From assembly GCA_963681505.1 (NCBI GenBank), contig OY811971.1, forward strand, positions 6,228,851 to 6,292,850: a stretch of DNA of 64,000 nt, read 5' to 3'. Below, one piece after another: positions 23,601 through 38,600 of the stretch. The stretch comes from Eunapius fragilis (lineage: Eukaryota; Porifera; Demospongiae; Spongillida; Spongillidae). Position 1 is the stretch's first letter; each line of letters starts with the position of its first letter. The position numbers and the translations under genes were made by a program. The notes below the pieces were generated by a model, which saw only the letters and a program-made list of their open reading frames with translations, made no database searches and was not told where the DNA came from.

Positions 23601-26600
23601 AGACAGTTATTAAACCCGGTAAAAAGCTTAAGCATACAGAAGAGAGGGCTGAAGAGGTGGCCTAGAACCTTGCACCAAGAGAGTTGTATATCTTATTTTT
23701 ACATTGAGCAAGAATTACAAGCACTTGAATTGCTAATTTTGTAAAGAACTGGCCTGGTGACCTGACCATTCTTAATGGCAGACCCGCATCCTCAAAGTCA
23801 AGGACTTGAGGAAAGAGGTAATGCCGGCCTGGATGGTGGAAATGATAATTTGTCATTTTGATCAATGGAAATTAGCCATGGGCTGATTATTCCACCTCAT
23901 TTTGGTCCAAGAATTAGTCCTAAACTTTTTTCACCAATGGAATTTGTTTTAGGTAAAAATCAGAATGGTAGACATAGTGCGGCCCTATGCTGGCCTTTCC
24001 TAAACCTAGAAAGCTTATAGTGAGTGTATGTCCAATGTGCACAAATGACATGCGCAAGTATTAACTTATTTTCTACGACTACGTTCAATTGCAATTAGTC
24101 GTACCAATATTTAATACACTATTGGCTGGTAAATCATGCAACCAGTATCTAGCAAGGGTTGGAAGAACGAGCCGCAAAGGATAATTAGACTTTATACCCA
24201 ATGCAACTCGCTCGAAACATGCAAATCAGTGCACACCTGTGGTGCGGGGGCACTGTATGAGCATTGAGTGACCCTTTTCCGAATATCTGCAAAAAAGAGT
24301 TGCTTCTTGCACTCGTTCGGCCCAAGTCTAAATGTGCGGTATGATATTTACGCCAATAACAAATCGCCTTAAATTTAATGATCTTGAGACAGATGCGTCA
24401 AATTGAAAATCGCCAGTTAGTTAAAATCAATTATTTTGAATCTAGTCTCCACCATTATGTCTTTGCATGATACAGCACAAATTCTATAAAGAAACCTACT
24501 AGTATAGGTTCTGATAAATACATGTACAACTTTGCCATAATTAAAGTGAGCAATAAATATAGGAGTAACCTCAATTCAATTAGACTATCACAAATCAGGC
24601 AGTGCATTACAGCTTTATAAAGGATAAAAGGTGAACATTCTAATGTAATACATCACAATAGTGTTAACAGTTTTGTATATTCACACTGCCTAACCCCAAA
24701 ACTATCCGTAATATGCAGCAGTTGTCCCACTACATGCAGTGCCTTATTGGAAACCAAAACCATTATCTTACATTCTTATTCACACTTAGTTCAAGTGCAC
24801 TACATTACATGTACATTATTAGAACAGAACCAGTCATAATGTTTGCGATAAACATGACTACTAAATGCATCTCACCTTCAATTCATCAACTGCATACTTT
24901 AGGTATGTTGTACCACCAAACATATCTCGTCCAATAATCGCCGTATCAGAAACCCAATCACTGAAGCACTGCTGTATTTTGGCAATGTTATTATTGATAA
25001 TTTTCTGGACATCTGAATTTGATGCACTCAAATGCAAGCAAGCACTGAAAATCAGTATTACAATAGCCTTGTACACTTTGAGATAATGATCGGTTTTGAA
25101 AGGAGTCACTTTTGTAGAAAAAAACAGTAACTGAATGGTTGCATCCAGCATATATGAAGGGCTGTTGAAGTATGGATAACAATATGATCAAATACTCATG
25201 CACATTAACATACTTGAAAATCGTAGGAGAGGTTTTCAAGGATACTGTAATGTCTTTAATATGTTGCAACACAAGACCAGATGTCTAAATGAATAGAACA
25301 GTAACACCTGCCATAATGAAATAGAACTTACCCAATAACCCTGTTCCGCTTTGTTATTTGTACGAAGCCTTTGAATCATCAAGGCAATGCAAAGGTAAGG
25401 GGAAACATTATAAATAAAAAGTGAGCGATCTTTCCTTGGGCAGATATAGGTGAAGGTAGTCTGCAGTATTGGATCAGTGTAGAGAAGCGGCCGTAACTTT
25501 TCAAAATACCTCACAAAAAAGCTGAAAAAAGGATTAAAGTAACAATAATGTAAAAAAGGGCCTGAGGGGGAGGGGGTTGCGTACCCTTCCTTAGCAGCTA
25601 CTTTGTCAGAAATTCTTCCCAATTTCAGGCAAGGATCAGGAAAGTCAATATTATCAACAGGAAAATCAAGTGTATCAAAAGGCTTAATATGATTGTTTAA
25701 AAAATGAAGAATTGGAAGACAATAAAGCCACTCTGCATGCTCAATATCTGCTTTGACCATCAAATAATTACCAAGTTCAGATATTGCAGAAGTAACATCC
25801 TTCACATAATGATCTGGAATAAAACGGCGAACAAACTCATAATCAAGACATTTTTTATGTACCAAGTCAGGATTTAAGCAAAGTGTCTGCAGCATACTGG
25901 CAGCATAAGATAAAGGAATGTTATCAGTAGAAAGTAGTTTGGTTTCCAACAGTTTGCCGATAATGCAAATAATTATAATTCCAACCATCACTTTCTTCCC
26001 ATTCCCTTCAGCAGTGTCAACAGGATGATCCTTCACAATATCCACAATAGGAAACACCCAGTTTTTCAGCATAAACTGAAATTAAACATTAAACATACAT
26101 AAGCATAAGTACAAAATACGTGTATTACAGCACATACATTGTATGTATTTCTTGGTGGTACATGCATATTAGATGGTGCAAAAGATTAAAAAATATATAC
26201 TCCACACACATGTAGGAGTACATGTATATATAGTGAACAAAACATGTGCACTTGCCCAAATAAGGAATCAGTGGACAGCTGTGATAATACAGTTCATATA
26301 ATGTTCACTTGTAACTTACTTAAGAATTGTGATAGGACAAAAACAGCGCCCTCAGGTAAAACCTTCTGTGGTTTTCAAGGGTGATCAATAACGACTTTTT
26401 ATTTTTTGAAAAATTTACTACCATTGAGAGTCCCTTCACTTGTGTAAAAATGTTTGCATTTTAATATGGACGACACCTCTACATGTATATTGCAAATGGT
26501 GTTACAAATTTAACCCTTAACCCACACCCCATAATAAACATCATAGATCAGTTCTACTGATCATGTCCTTCAATTGATGCCAAAAACTACAGTGCCATCC

Positions 26601-29600
26601 ACCCACAAGTTTACACTCGCACGCCATCGATTCGCACTCGACTCACGCGTGACTTGTCGAGTGCAACAATGACTTGCGTGCCTTAACTCAAAAGCAAAAC
26701 AGCTGGAACAAAAACATTTATTATTAATAGCTTGAAACTAACGTAGCTATGCCATAATCGGTATTTAAGTGACGCTCGCAATAGTGCGCGTATCGAGGGC
26801 TAATTGTACTCGAACATGACTCGCACTCAACTTGAAATACACTCGCATGCGAGCGAGTATGAACTTGTGGGTGGACAGCACTGTATTGCATTGCAGCCAA
26901 CTCAATAAATGGTACAAGTCACTGTCATAACATATACATGTATGAGAAGTTGCAGCAAAATCAGAAGACGTGAGTCATACATGTAACTCTTGCTCACCAT
27001 TAACCCAAATGTAAATATCCCTGCATATATACATGCATACATGTAAAAATACTTACTAATGATAAAAGCTTGCCATCTCTCCAAACATCTGCTTTGTCAC
27101 TATGAGCAATTCTTTGGTTAGTCAGACAAGTCACAACTTGTATGGCATTGTTAACAACTTCATCAACTGATGACTTAGCAGCAAAATGCACCAGATCACA
27201 TCGGAACACATCCAAATATGTCACCAAACACTTCTTACGCATTGATTCATTGTCAGGAATATTAGAGTTGTTACTAGAAAAAAAGTTAGTTAATTTTTCA
27301 AAATAGGAGGTTCTGAACTCAGGGTACACCATTGTGTCATATTGGTGGTAGTATCCCACTGTGGTGAGAAAAATAATTAAAAATTGAAAACACACACATG
27401 GACCGTGCTCAACAAGATACACATAGTACTGCCCACAATTAAGTTCCAATAAAAAACTGTACACACAGGTTGCGAGTTATTCATTGTCACACAAAGCACA
27501 GTATGTACAGGTACATGTATCCACACACAATCTCACAGTGATGGCAATTATCAATACTAAGTCTTACAAGTATGCATTGATAGTTTGAATATATAATAGG
27601 TTCCCTATGTGAGTCAGTGCTCAAAATAGGCCTCGGCAGGGTTTGAGCAGACAAATCAGATTTGTTTGGACATGCTCATTTATAGATTCAAACATTTATG
27701 TATGTGCACAGAATAATTATGTAAGTTAACTCAGATTACAGAAAAACTGGGTGTATCAATCAGGAATAGGAGCCATTGAGTCATCCCAGTTGATGAGCAT
27801 ATAGGCTTCCTCTTCATTGTCTACCTCTGCACTCTGTGATGATGATATTGACTAAGGCATGTACATGTACATGTATTCTTCCTTTGATGCTGCTGTGGTC
27901 TGAGCTGCTTGTCTTTCCACTACTGCAGCATCTGGGCAGAATTTCTTAAGTGGTGGACCATTGATGCAGAGCATGAAATGACTCATACAAAAGCACTGTT
28001 ACTTTGTTCATCTTGATAACATTGAGTTCAGAAAAAGCTTGAAATTTAATCTTCATTCTCATTTACACATTAAAATACTGCACTCACTCTAATGCAAACT
28101 GCAGTTTGTAATAAGGACTACAAAATATCGCATTTCTCTGTAACGCTTACTGCAAATCAAATTTTTAAAAATACAATCAACAATACTACCATCCAAGGAC
28201 ATACATGACAAATTATGTATGTCCACGGATGATATTGTAGTTTATAGTATTCAAGAATTTTTGCAGACATCACGGCAAAGGCGAGTGTACGCAGTGATTT
28301 AAAAATCATAAATTATATATGGGAACCGTCCATGTACAGTAGGAGACACGAAAAAGGTTACGTTTCGTTTACATAAAACGATCGTTGCGCGGTGTTGATT
28401 ACAGCCGGTTATACGAAGTACAAATTGCGTCTGTAAGGTTTGTTGATGGGTGTTGATTGCATACACGCATTACATCGTTTGCACTACCTGGCTGCACGCT
28501 GCCGTTGCGTTTGTGCGCCACATTCATCATGAATAGCTTTAGTTGCCACGATGCGTTCTGAAGTCTTCAGAAAAAGAAAGTAAGTCTCTCCAAATCGAAT
28601 GGCAACCAATCTAACAACGTTGTGATGGTTTATTTCTTTTGCGCTTGATTCCAGAAGCCTTCCAGAAGCATAACATGCGTACGTAAGCGTAGACACGATG
28701 CGCACAATTTAAACGATACGTACAGACGTAAACGGATTCATACACGATAATTGATACCATACCTGCGCTCGATCGTGTTAACTCCGTGTATACCAGCGTA
28801 GTTCGAAACTATACAATCGTACATATGGCGTGCTAACAATACAGAACGTAACCTTTTTTGTGTCCCCTACTGTAACTCAGCTGTGACAAATCGCTGTAAG
28901 TGCAATGAAAGGTATTAGGTTCTGGTCAAACTTCACATGAATGCTGAAATGGCAGAAAGCAAATAAACTTTGGTTTGCATACCTGCCAGTGTACAAATGT
29001 GCAGACATTATTTACGCATTACCCTTGGGGAAAATTTGTTCCCCTGTGGTAACGCACATTTGCTGACCTCTAGTTCTCACTAGATATAATGACTACAGTG
29101 GTGTTCACCGAAAGAGGGGAAAAATGCAATAATGCACATTTTTTATAATATCTCATGAATGGTATACATGTATAATGGTATCATGCCAATTACATTTTTA
29201 GATATCACCATCTACTTCTGAACAGAGTACATTCATTATGACTGGTAAACAAAACAGTGCACCATAGTAAATAACTGCTTGTCAGGTTGGATGTTCAAGG
29301 CTATCACTCCTGTATTCTTTGCAGTTAACCTACCAATTTTTTTTGTATGTACCCAATACAGGTGAGTACCTATAATGCTGTATTGAGCTCTTTAGCCTCA
29401 CTCGCTGTGGAGATTGGTTAGAAAGTATCGCTTTTCGGAAGTAGGTGGGGTCTTTGTATGAATTTAGTTTGACTTAAGGGTTATAATGGACTTTTTCTAA
29501 ATGAGAGGTCTCTGGGGTATCCACATAATTTTTTATAGTCTTTTGGTAGTTTGCTATCGGCATTAAACAATCCATGAAATGTTAAAAAGCTTAACATTGA

Positions 29601-32600
29601 AAGCCATTTTTCACCGATTTTTAGGATTTCTCTGTATATCGTAGATGTGTAGCAAATAATCGCGTTCGTACTTACTTTATCAAGTATTCTAGAAATGCAT
29701 TTAAGTTATGTACTGTGCTTACAAATGATTCTTTACTACATGTTTACTATGATATACAGAGAAATCCTAAAAACGGGTGCCTTTCAATGTTAATGTCTAT
29801 TCTACTTTCGTCCTATATAAAGGACAATTGTCCTATATAAAGAAAGTTTTTCAAGAGGATAGTGCATGTAAATCGTGCATGATTAATTTCTTTTGAAGGT
29901 TGGAGTAATTTTACTGCATGTGGAGCTATTCATAAATGTAACATTAATGGCACATGACAATAATGGTAATATGGTATAGCGGTTAAACATGGTCAAGCCC
30001 TTTAACATCAATGACAGAGTACTGTGGAATTTAAGTGAAATACGTATCAGTATATAAAATTTTCGCCCAATCTTTATTTATACGTATCAAAACCTACATA
30101 TTCAGTTATTGGGTGAAGTTAAAAATTACGTATACATATTCAATATTCGTTATGCCTATGATTCATTAACAGAGCCCATGGTCTTGTACAGGAAATAATG
30201 AAACAATGAGCTTGGATCGTTCGGTGTTGGGCATTGTCCTGTCCTTTGTAATACATGTAGTATACACATGCAAACCGCACTATTTAGATTGTGGCATTTA
30301 CCATTCGTTTTAGCTGTGGGTAGTCTAAATTTTGTATGGTGCCATCGGAACTTCTCGAAAGACGACACCGTAATTACGTATTGATCATCTTTCGACAATT
30401 ATAAATTGAGTATTGCGTAGCCCTTGCAAGCTAAACCATTATTTTAAAAATACATATCCATATTACGTATTTACTTTTATACCAACCTTTATTATTTGTA
30501 TTTCACTTAACTCTTTCACGGGCAGCGGAGCAATATTGCGCAGTAACGTATCCATGCCCGTGGGCGGAAGCGCAAATTTGCGCCGGCAGCTGGAACTACG
30601 ATTTTTGGCGCCTTTACAATTTATGTCTGAAATAGCGTTATGCGTGTCTTTTTGACCTACAAAACCCATCCTAAAACTTATTTTCACAATAAGCAACGAA
30701 AAAAGGAGCGTTCTAGTACGTGTTTATGAACGGTACAAGTCAATTAAAGTGACCACCCCGCCCACCGATAATTGAATGCGTAAATTCAATGTGGCTTCCG
30801 CCCGCGAAAGAGTTAAATTCTACAGTATCTGGAAGGTCCACTAAGGGAAGACAGGAGTTGTCATTGGGTTAGAAGGAAGCGAGCATAAGCAAAGAATAGC
30901 TGTTAAATGAGATGATGGGTCCCAAGGAGCTTCCTCTTTGAAGGCTATTGACTGTGATGGGTGTGTCAGCAATAAACGGATGAGGCTGCGCAATGATGAA
31001 AGGTAGAACACACGGAGATCAATGAGAGTGATGACAATGAAGTATGTTTAGAGATGCTGATCTGACTGAAACAGTGGTTGCAAAGACCCTTGACCACATA
31101 CGATACGCAAAAGTGAACAAGTATTATCTATACTGGGACAGCTCATAAAATGGTTGGTAGCCATTTTTCCCTTCCTTACAACCATTTGTTTGTTTAGGTA
31201 GCTAAGGGTGCTGTCAAAACACTACAATATGATTATCATTAATTGCTTTGATTATGGTAGCTTTGTTGTGACAGCATGGCCACTGCCTTAAAGGAACAAA
31301 CAGTTGTAAGGAGGGAAAAAATGGCTACCAACCATTTTATGAGCTGTCCCAGCCCGGCGAATATGCAGCCCAGAAAGATGTTTAGCTAAACATGTTTGTG
31401 GTATGATTAGCTAACTATGGTAAAAGTTTGGTAAGGATTGCATTTTAATATTTTTGGATACATCATACTTCATTACAAATTCATGATCCCATTCATGGTA
31501 CGTGCTAAGAAGTTATTAAAATGAATCATTTTTGGATTCTCCTCTTTATTGTCAATGTTTTAGTACAAATTGATGTGACGACAATGTTGCAGGCTAAAGT
31601 TATGCTAAACCGAAATGAGCGAGGTCACAAAGAAAGTGAAAATTTTAATTCCTTGCATTTTAAAAACCGTACACTATAGGGTATACAAATGTACCGTTAT
31701 TTTGCATGTTCCTATGGGGAGAGCACATAGGGAAAGTAGCATGTCCAAACTAAACTATGATGCTAAAAAGGTGGCAAATATATATATGGAATTACTCGAC
31801 AGAAGGATGTAATGGAAGACCAAATTGATGATTTCTTGGTCATCTTGCCCATCAGCTCATTTTCAATGCATTTACTCAGGAGGCTGTATGACGGCAATCT
31901 CAAGGGAACCTGAAGATGATGTTCCTGTTGTTGAGGTAATATGCATGTGTATGTCCAAATGATAACTCAGCAGAGTTTTTAATCATCTTCTTTATCCTTC
32001 ACTATCATCAGGCTGTTCTTACTCATTGTGCAAAGAAGGTTAGCACATTGCCAAGTTACATGCCTGGAGATCAACTAAAATGTCACTCGTGCCACCAGAA
32101 GTGTTCATATTTCTGTGATCTCTGTAGCATCCTATCATTAGATGCTACATGTACATGTAGCTCAAGAAACATCATCAGTGCTTTTCATAACCCAATTACT
32201 AAGTCATCCTTCAAGGAATACATTGAATCAATGTCCATTTGAAAAGAAGGTAACTAGATTTTGTTATTGGACAATGATGTGACGGTTCTTATGAAGACTT
32301 GATACTATAAAACAGGCATTATTGAATACGTTGGTGTGTCTGTACATGCATGTAATTGTATGTAACTAAGTTCATTCTACAATCTTCAAAGCTAATATCA
32401 GGAATGCAATTTCATGTGATTCATATACACTACATTAAGCTCAACAACATACAACCTGCAATTATTAAATTCTGCTACTAGATTTGCTTTGTTAATATAC
32501 AGTAGGTGACTGTTGTACGTGCACATACATGTAAATTAAATACCAATGACTTGGACGGTATTTTGTATTTTTTAGGTATTGCTAAAAATAACACACCAAA

Positions 32601-35600
32601 GTAACGACATGAATATTTATATTTTCCATGTTGTGTAATGATAATGTATTACCTATGAAGTGTTCAAATTTAGAAAAAACTATTACTGACCTCTGTGAAC
32701 TGATCGAAGTACAGTACTTCAAAAACTTTATAATATTATAACAGTGAGAGCAACATCATTTCATCTATTCAGTCATCACAGAATAAAGTGCTTATAGTAG
32801 TCTATGGGAAACTCGAATCTACATGCTATTAGGGGTCAAAATTCAAAATTACGTGCAAAAGTCATTCAAATATTCAACAAATCATTACTCATTGTTGCGT
32901 CCTATTTATAAGACAACGCCTGTCCTACACCTAGGAAGGTGCTGGACTCGAAGACCTGAAGGACCAGCAGCAGTACCCTTGGGAAATGAACGCAGAGCTC
33001 CCAAAATGTCAAAATCAGTCTCAATGGATATGGGTGTCTATGGCACTTGAGGAGCAACAGGAGGTGGACAGCTGGGGTGTTTGGAAAGCAAAAGCTGCCA
33101 TGTAGCATCATTATTAGGAGCTAACCCCGCTGATAGAAGAGTATTGCAAGCTTTTCCAAACATGCCTGCCTTTGCCAAAGAAATTGCTGACTCTATCAGT
33201 TTATGTGGGACTTCAGCAGGGGTAGAACTGCTATGGTTTGTTCGAATGGCGTTTCCTTCTGCAAGGTTCCACAGGGTGCCAAATTCATTTCTTGTCCATA
33301 ATTTGCACAAGACATCAATAGATGTGTGCTTGAGGCGTCTTCCTCTGCTTTTTGAGGAAGGCAAGACACATTTTGGCAACATGAACAACTTGAGCCAGGC
33401 TTCCTCAGAGTTCTCAATCAGGACCGATCTTAAGGCGGACGATAGAACCCGAGCAAAGGCAGGGCGCGCCTTTACAGGGACAAATCTTAACACAGGACTA
33501 CGGAGCTGACACACTTCCTCAAAGGACGGTAGGCCCTGATTGGGATCAATAGGAGATGAAACGGATACGGCCGGATGAATGGCTGGAGATTTGGCCTGTC
33601 CCTTGCAGCATCGTGAATGGGACATGGCCCTTGAGATGGAGACTAGCTGGTGGCAGGAAGGGCAGACAAAAAGATGCTGGTCCTCCAGCCACGAACTCGG
33701 GACCTCGCCGGAGTAGTATCCACTGGCATGTAGGGACATATGCTGATGCCACATGGATGGAGCCATGAAGACAGAACAGTCCGGGACCATGCACTTTTTT
33801 TTGGCCGTGGGGTTCTAGTAGAGGACTGAAAAGGAGCGTAGATACGCCGAGTGGGCGGTTGAGTCGTTACCGGGAGTGGAAGATTAGATAGCTGAGATGA
33901 TGGTGAAATAGGTTGCTGGTGGTTGACCTCGAGCGGTGATGGTATTAGAGCCTGGGTTGACGATGACATTGAGTTAACGCATGCTGCTACCTTAGAGGAC
34001 TCCCGAGATGGCAGCGCTCTGACACTACCTGTTTTGGTAGTTTGGGGAGTGGTAGAAGAGACAATGTTCACGATGTTGACACATTTTCCGTGTTCACCGG
34101 GGAAGCAGTTAATACATGCGCGGTTCTCGTGGCAGCACTTACAAGAAATGCAGCGGGCTTTAGGGCCGTTGCATTCGCAGCACATCGAGGTATACGTACT
34201 GCCTATATGAATATTAGGCTGTTGCTGGGAACAATGTGATTCTACACTCTCTAAATCTAAACGAGACCTAGGAGGACTTGAAGAGCGCGAAACTAAAGGT
34301 GAATTAGAAGTCGGCTGTGGTAAAGGTTGTGGGAAGAGCAGCTGCTGTAAATCGGAAGGTGTACTAGTATTCAGGACGAGAGATTGTGTGGTCGAGGTAC
34401 TGCCGGTTGGCGAATCAATAATTAGCAATGCGGTAGGGTGAGGTTTGAGAGCGGATGATACGTTGTGGCAGCAGCCGACCTTTGACGGTTGGCAGCTGGT
34501 ACATGCACGATTTGCCTTAGCACATGCACAAAACTTACAGCGAGCGTTGACTCCGTTGCAGCGACAGCACTTAGACAACTCTTTTGAGTTCTTTACGGGC
34601 TTCGTTGACATGCCGAATCAATGAATACAAAAAATCAACCACAGCACCACGTCGCCGCCATTTTATTCCTTTCTATATAATGCACGGTTGTCGATGTATT
34701 ATTGTATATTATCTTGATATCTCCACTTCAAATACAAAGAGATGGATATTTTGTTATCATTACAGCTGTTACAACTCAAAGATACTATAGTCCGGGACAG
34801 CATCGAGGAAATAAAAATAATGTGCCATTTTTTTACTTTTAAAGGTGCCTTTGGGGTCCGATAAGAACGTTCCGTATATTGGTTTTAGCCCAACTCGTTT
34901 TAACAAAAAATTCAGTGAGTTGAATTATAACTATAAACATTATTTCACAATTAGCAGCTAATTATATTCATTGAAAACACTTGACCGTTTACATAACAAC
35001 GCCGCAGTAGGAACAAAGGAAAGGGTTTATCGATGAGATTGTTGAGCAACGCTCACAGCTGTTAAGTAAACTATGGTTACTTCAGCAGTTGTTTTGCTTA
35101 CACAAGGTAAGTGGGTGATGAATATGGCTCCAGTAATGAGGCAAAAACGTTTAAAAACTTGTCTTGAAAATCTTATGGACAGTTTTTAAGCAAAAAACGA
35201 GTATTTCGTTATTTTTAGATATCATTATATGTAGAATCAAAATATGATTTTTAAATTTGGACGCGGTACTGAAATATTGTCAAACTGAATTTTAAAAATT
35301 TTAGTACCCCCCAATAAACTTGACTTCATGTTACGTTATATAAGCTTCGTTTTCTCACCATACATATTTTACCGAATTGTGGTGATTGATTTGCTATGAA
35401 TAAATTTAAATGCATGCTACATAAGCGCATACTTCCTCGATGCTGTCCAGGACTTTAGTATGTACGATACGGCGCATATCACTCTTGAATGGAAATCTCA
35501 ACGTTTCTTGGCATTGCTTTAGATTCAAAATGTTTCAAAGCCCACGCATGCCTTATGCCTTATTAGGTTTTAAGGAGGAGTGTCTCTGATATGTGCTGAG

Positions 35601-38600
35601 TCATGCCTACCACTGTTTACATACGTAGCCTTATATTACATAACACCACTTGTGACGTATCTAAACACTTAAGGTGCCAATATTAGGGTGCCAAAATTAA
35701 AAAATGGTGGCCTGGTATTCAATCGCCTGTGGTTCCCAGAGATAACTGATACTTCGACTTTTTATTTTACAAGGAGTGGTTTTCACCTTGTAAAAAAAAA
35801 AGGTAGAGTTTCAATCTGCAAGTGGTCTGAATTCAGTAAACCATGTGATAATCACATTTAAATTTTATCCCTTTAACCTCTATCATAAACACATAATTTG
35901 ATACCAAATATAGCCCTGCAAGATCTATGAGAGCAAAATAAGGGCTCAGCCAAAGGAGCAAAAATGAGGAGAAACATTAATTATTCATGGCGATGTATTT
36001 CGTAAACCATTTAAGTTTTTTTGTCTAACTTTCATATGAGAAAAATATGAAATCTGAAGCTATGCATCCAATTTTAAGTTATCTACCCTGGGATTGACCC
36101 AGGTCTGTGGACTGAATGTGTTCTTCTATAAAACGCGATGATAGAATTTTTCTGTAATGAGTTTGAAAGACATTGCAGAGTACATGTATGTGGAAGAAGG
36201 TTTCAGGGTGCAAAGAAGAAGAAAAGACCCACATAATGTACTTGTAGCTATATCTCTTTTGTACAAATGATAGCAGACCCATGTAACATTACATGTAAGT
36301 AATTATTTATGGTGGTATTAAATTACATCGTACTGTGTTTTACGAAATAAGAAGTCAGAATATCTGTAAGCTCTGAGGACCGCACCCTTTGTGTGCTACC
36401 TTTTTGGGTAGATTTTTCAATGGGTGTTTTGTTACTGATAAGTACCTGTCAGAAAAAAGTTTTTGTATATTCCTTGTAGTTTAATTATCGTGGCGTAGCA
36501 TTGTTGCATGAGACCGTAGCTACAAGTACTGAGTAGCGAAGTTCACGTAAACATTGAGCACATACTTCAGGTAGTAGAATTTAGCCGCTTTGTCGTGTGA
36601 ACACAAGTACCAGCAGCATTGAAAGAATGACGTACATTATGTGCCATGTAAATCATGGCAACACTGATACGGGTAGTCAGCATAGAGACGTATTACGCTG
36701 TGCGTTGTATTCTTTTACCGTAGCACAATAATGTCGTATGCTAACTGACATTTTGCCAGACTAATCCTTTGAAGGTATAATGCATACTGCTCTTGAAAGT
36801 GCGTCATCTTTGACAATCTAGTGCTATGATTCTACAGTGCCGTCCACCCACACATTCACACTTGCACGCCAGTGACTCACACTTGACTCACACTAAACTC
36901 GTATGTGACTGAATCGAGTGCAATAATGACATGCACATTAACTCAAAGCAAAACAACTGGTCCAAAAACATTTATTATTAATTAACGTAATCATCTGTAG
37001 CTATGCTATGAATCGGTATTTGAGTGATGCTCGCAATAGCGCTCGTATTGAGGTCACTCAACTCACAATACACTCGCGTGTGAGTGTGAACTTGTGGGTG
37101 GACGGCAATGTACATGTATAATCTGCACTATTATAAGTAGCCCATATAACGAAGACTAAGTCTGCTTGGTAACACTTCGTATAGGTGCTGGTATTGGCTC
37201 CATTTTATCGATTGTCATTGTTTATTGAGATCATGCTGCATAGTCGAACAATATATACAATTTACTATGTTGTAAACATACCTCCATTTTGAAACAATGA
37301 AGTAGGAACAATCAAACATCTATTGACAATTTCACCTCTGCCAGGAGCACCATGTAAAAACTCCAGATCGGATTTGATGTTATCAGACTTGGAATTCAAT
37401 ACACCATATTTGTATGGAATAGAGTTAGCATCCTTTAGTAAAGTTGCTTGAATATTAATTATTGCTGTCATCTCCCACAGCCCGCCATCAATATCCCTGA
37501 AAGGAATATATGTACATATGCATACCTATATCTAGATCACAATATACAAGTACCTATGATCAAAGTCACCAACGCCAATCTGCCAGTCTCCAAGCTTTTG
37601 GTGCCCAAAAAACATCACCAGCTTCATATGTTCATTCCATTCCCATGCACAGTAAGGAAACAGTACATGGAATGTAACTGCAATAGAATCCTTCGGTGTA
37701 AATTCGAAACCAGATTTGTCAACCTTGCTTGTTGTCCTTTGATTCCTAAAGAAGGTGCACGATTCAGATTTGGATTACATAAGTACACATGCATTTACAG
37801 TAGCAGTTATACATGTAAAAAGGTTTACGTAATTACTGTATTTACGCCGTGGTCGTAGTATGGCATAAGCGTAAACGTAATGTACATCGCAATAGGCGTG
37901 CCATACAACTCCTGTGTTTAAAATACTAACGCCTTATGCCGCATATATGTGTACATGTACCTTGGCCTATGCAGTACAGTACCTGGGTATAAGCCTAGAC
38001 TAGTTAAAACCATTTAACCCGGCACGTTTTCTACATATGAAATGGTATTCTCACGTTACATGAAGCTGTGGATTTTTTAAATCTACTTGAAAGTACTGAA
38101 GGCGCCAAAAGAGGCCATTTGAATTAGAGGAGGGATTCCACAAATTCATTAAGTAATACCAAGCCACAGGATGCATAGGAAGCCTTCCAGGCAGTGGGCG
38201 GATATCTAAAGTTACCACATAAATCATTCATGGTGATCATCGATGACCAGATGAAAGCAGAGCATGAGACGTCCACTCTCAAGCTTCATCGGCTACTTCT
38301 TTTGAAAGGCGCAATATGCGCTTATTGCCAGATGATTCGTGCGTGACGCAAACAAAATGAAGCGTCTGGATTGAGCAAGAGCTACATGTAACCTCGCTGA
38401 AACACTATGTAGTGACAAAGTACAGGTGTAGATATGCAATCAGTCTCTCATGTACGGTAGTTGTTGTGTACATGTTCGACTGTAATAGTGAACCGTACAG
38501 CAGTCATGGCGTAATCAAACACATAAACTTTTTTATGACCACTACTGTACATGTTGCAGTATTACAATACATAATCGAAACTACATCAGACAGATGATGT

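Larger units (their letters stand above)
32935..34640 (-). mobile_element. 3'-truncated relative of the restriction-endonuclease non-LTR element
   Basis: Read on the minus strand from the ATG at 34609-34611, it encodes two Cys-rich fingers of the same type in tandem: CCRCNGVNARCKFCAC…CTSC and CCECNGPKARCISCKC…CINC. After a frameshift near 33790, CPSCHQLVSISRAMSHSRCC and LRSVLIENSEEAWLKLFMLP parallel the element at 19885-23400. The match ends in the first RT block (LRSFPKGTAAGPSGLRVQHL) near 32935. The RT core and endonuclease are missing. Loss of the 3' part is unusual, because incomplete reverse transcription normally removes the 5' part. It lies in the giant intron, in host-gene orientation. 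Confidence 0.82.

Noticed and set aside
25522..25584. Continuous reading of exons 9 and 10 as one exon
   Set aside because: The 63-bp insert has a GTACGC donor, a pyrimidine-rich TTTTTTCAG acceptor and no RNF213-like counterpart, and removing it keeps phase.
28484..28705. A 73-codon minus-strand frame as a gene
   Set aside because: It lies inside the TA-flanked MITE 28337-28872 and has no motif.
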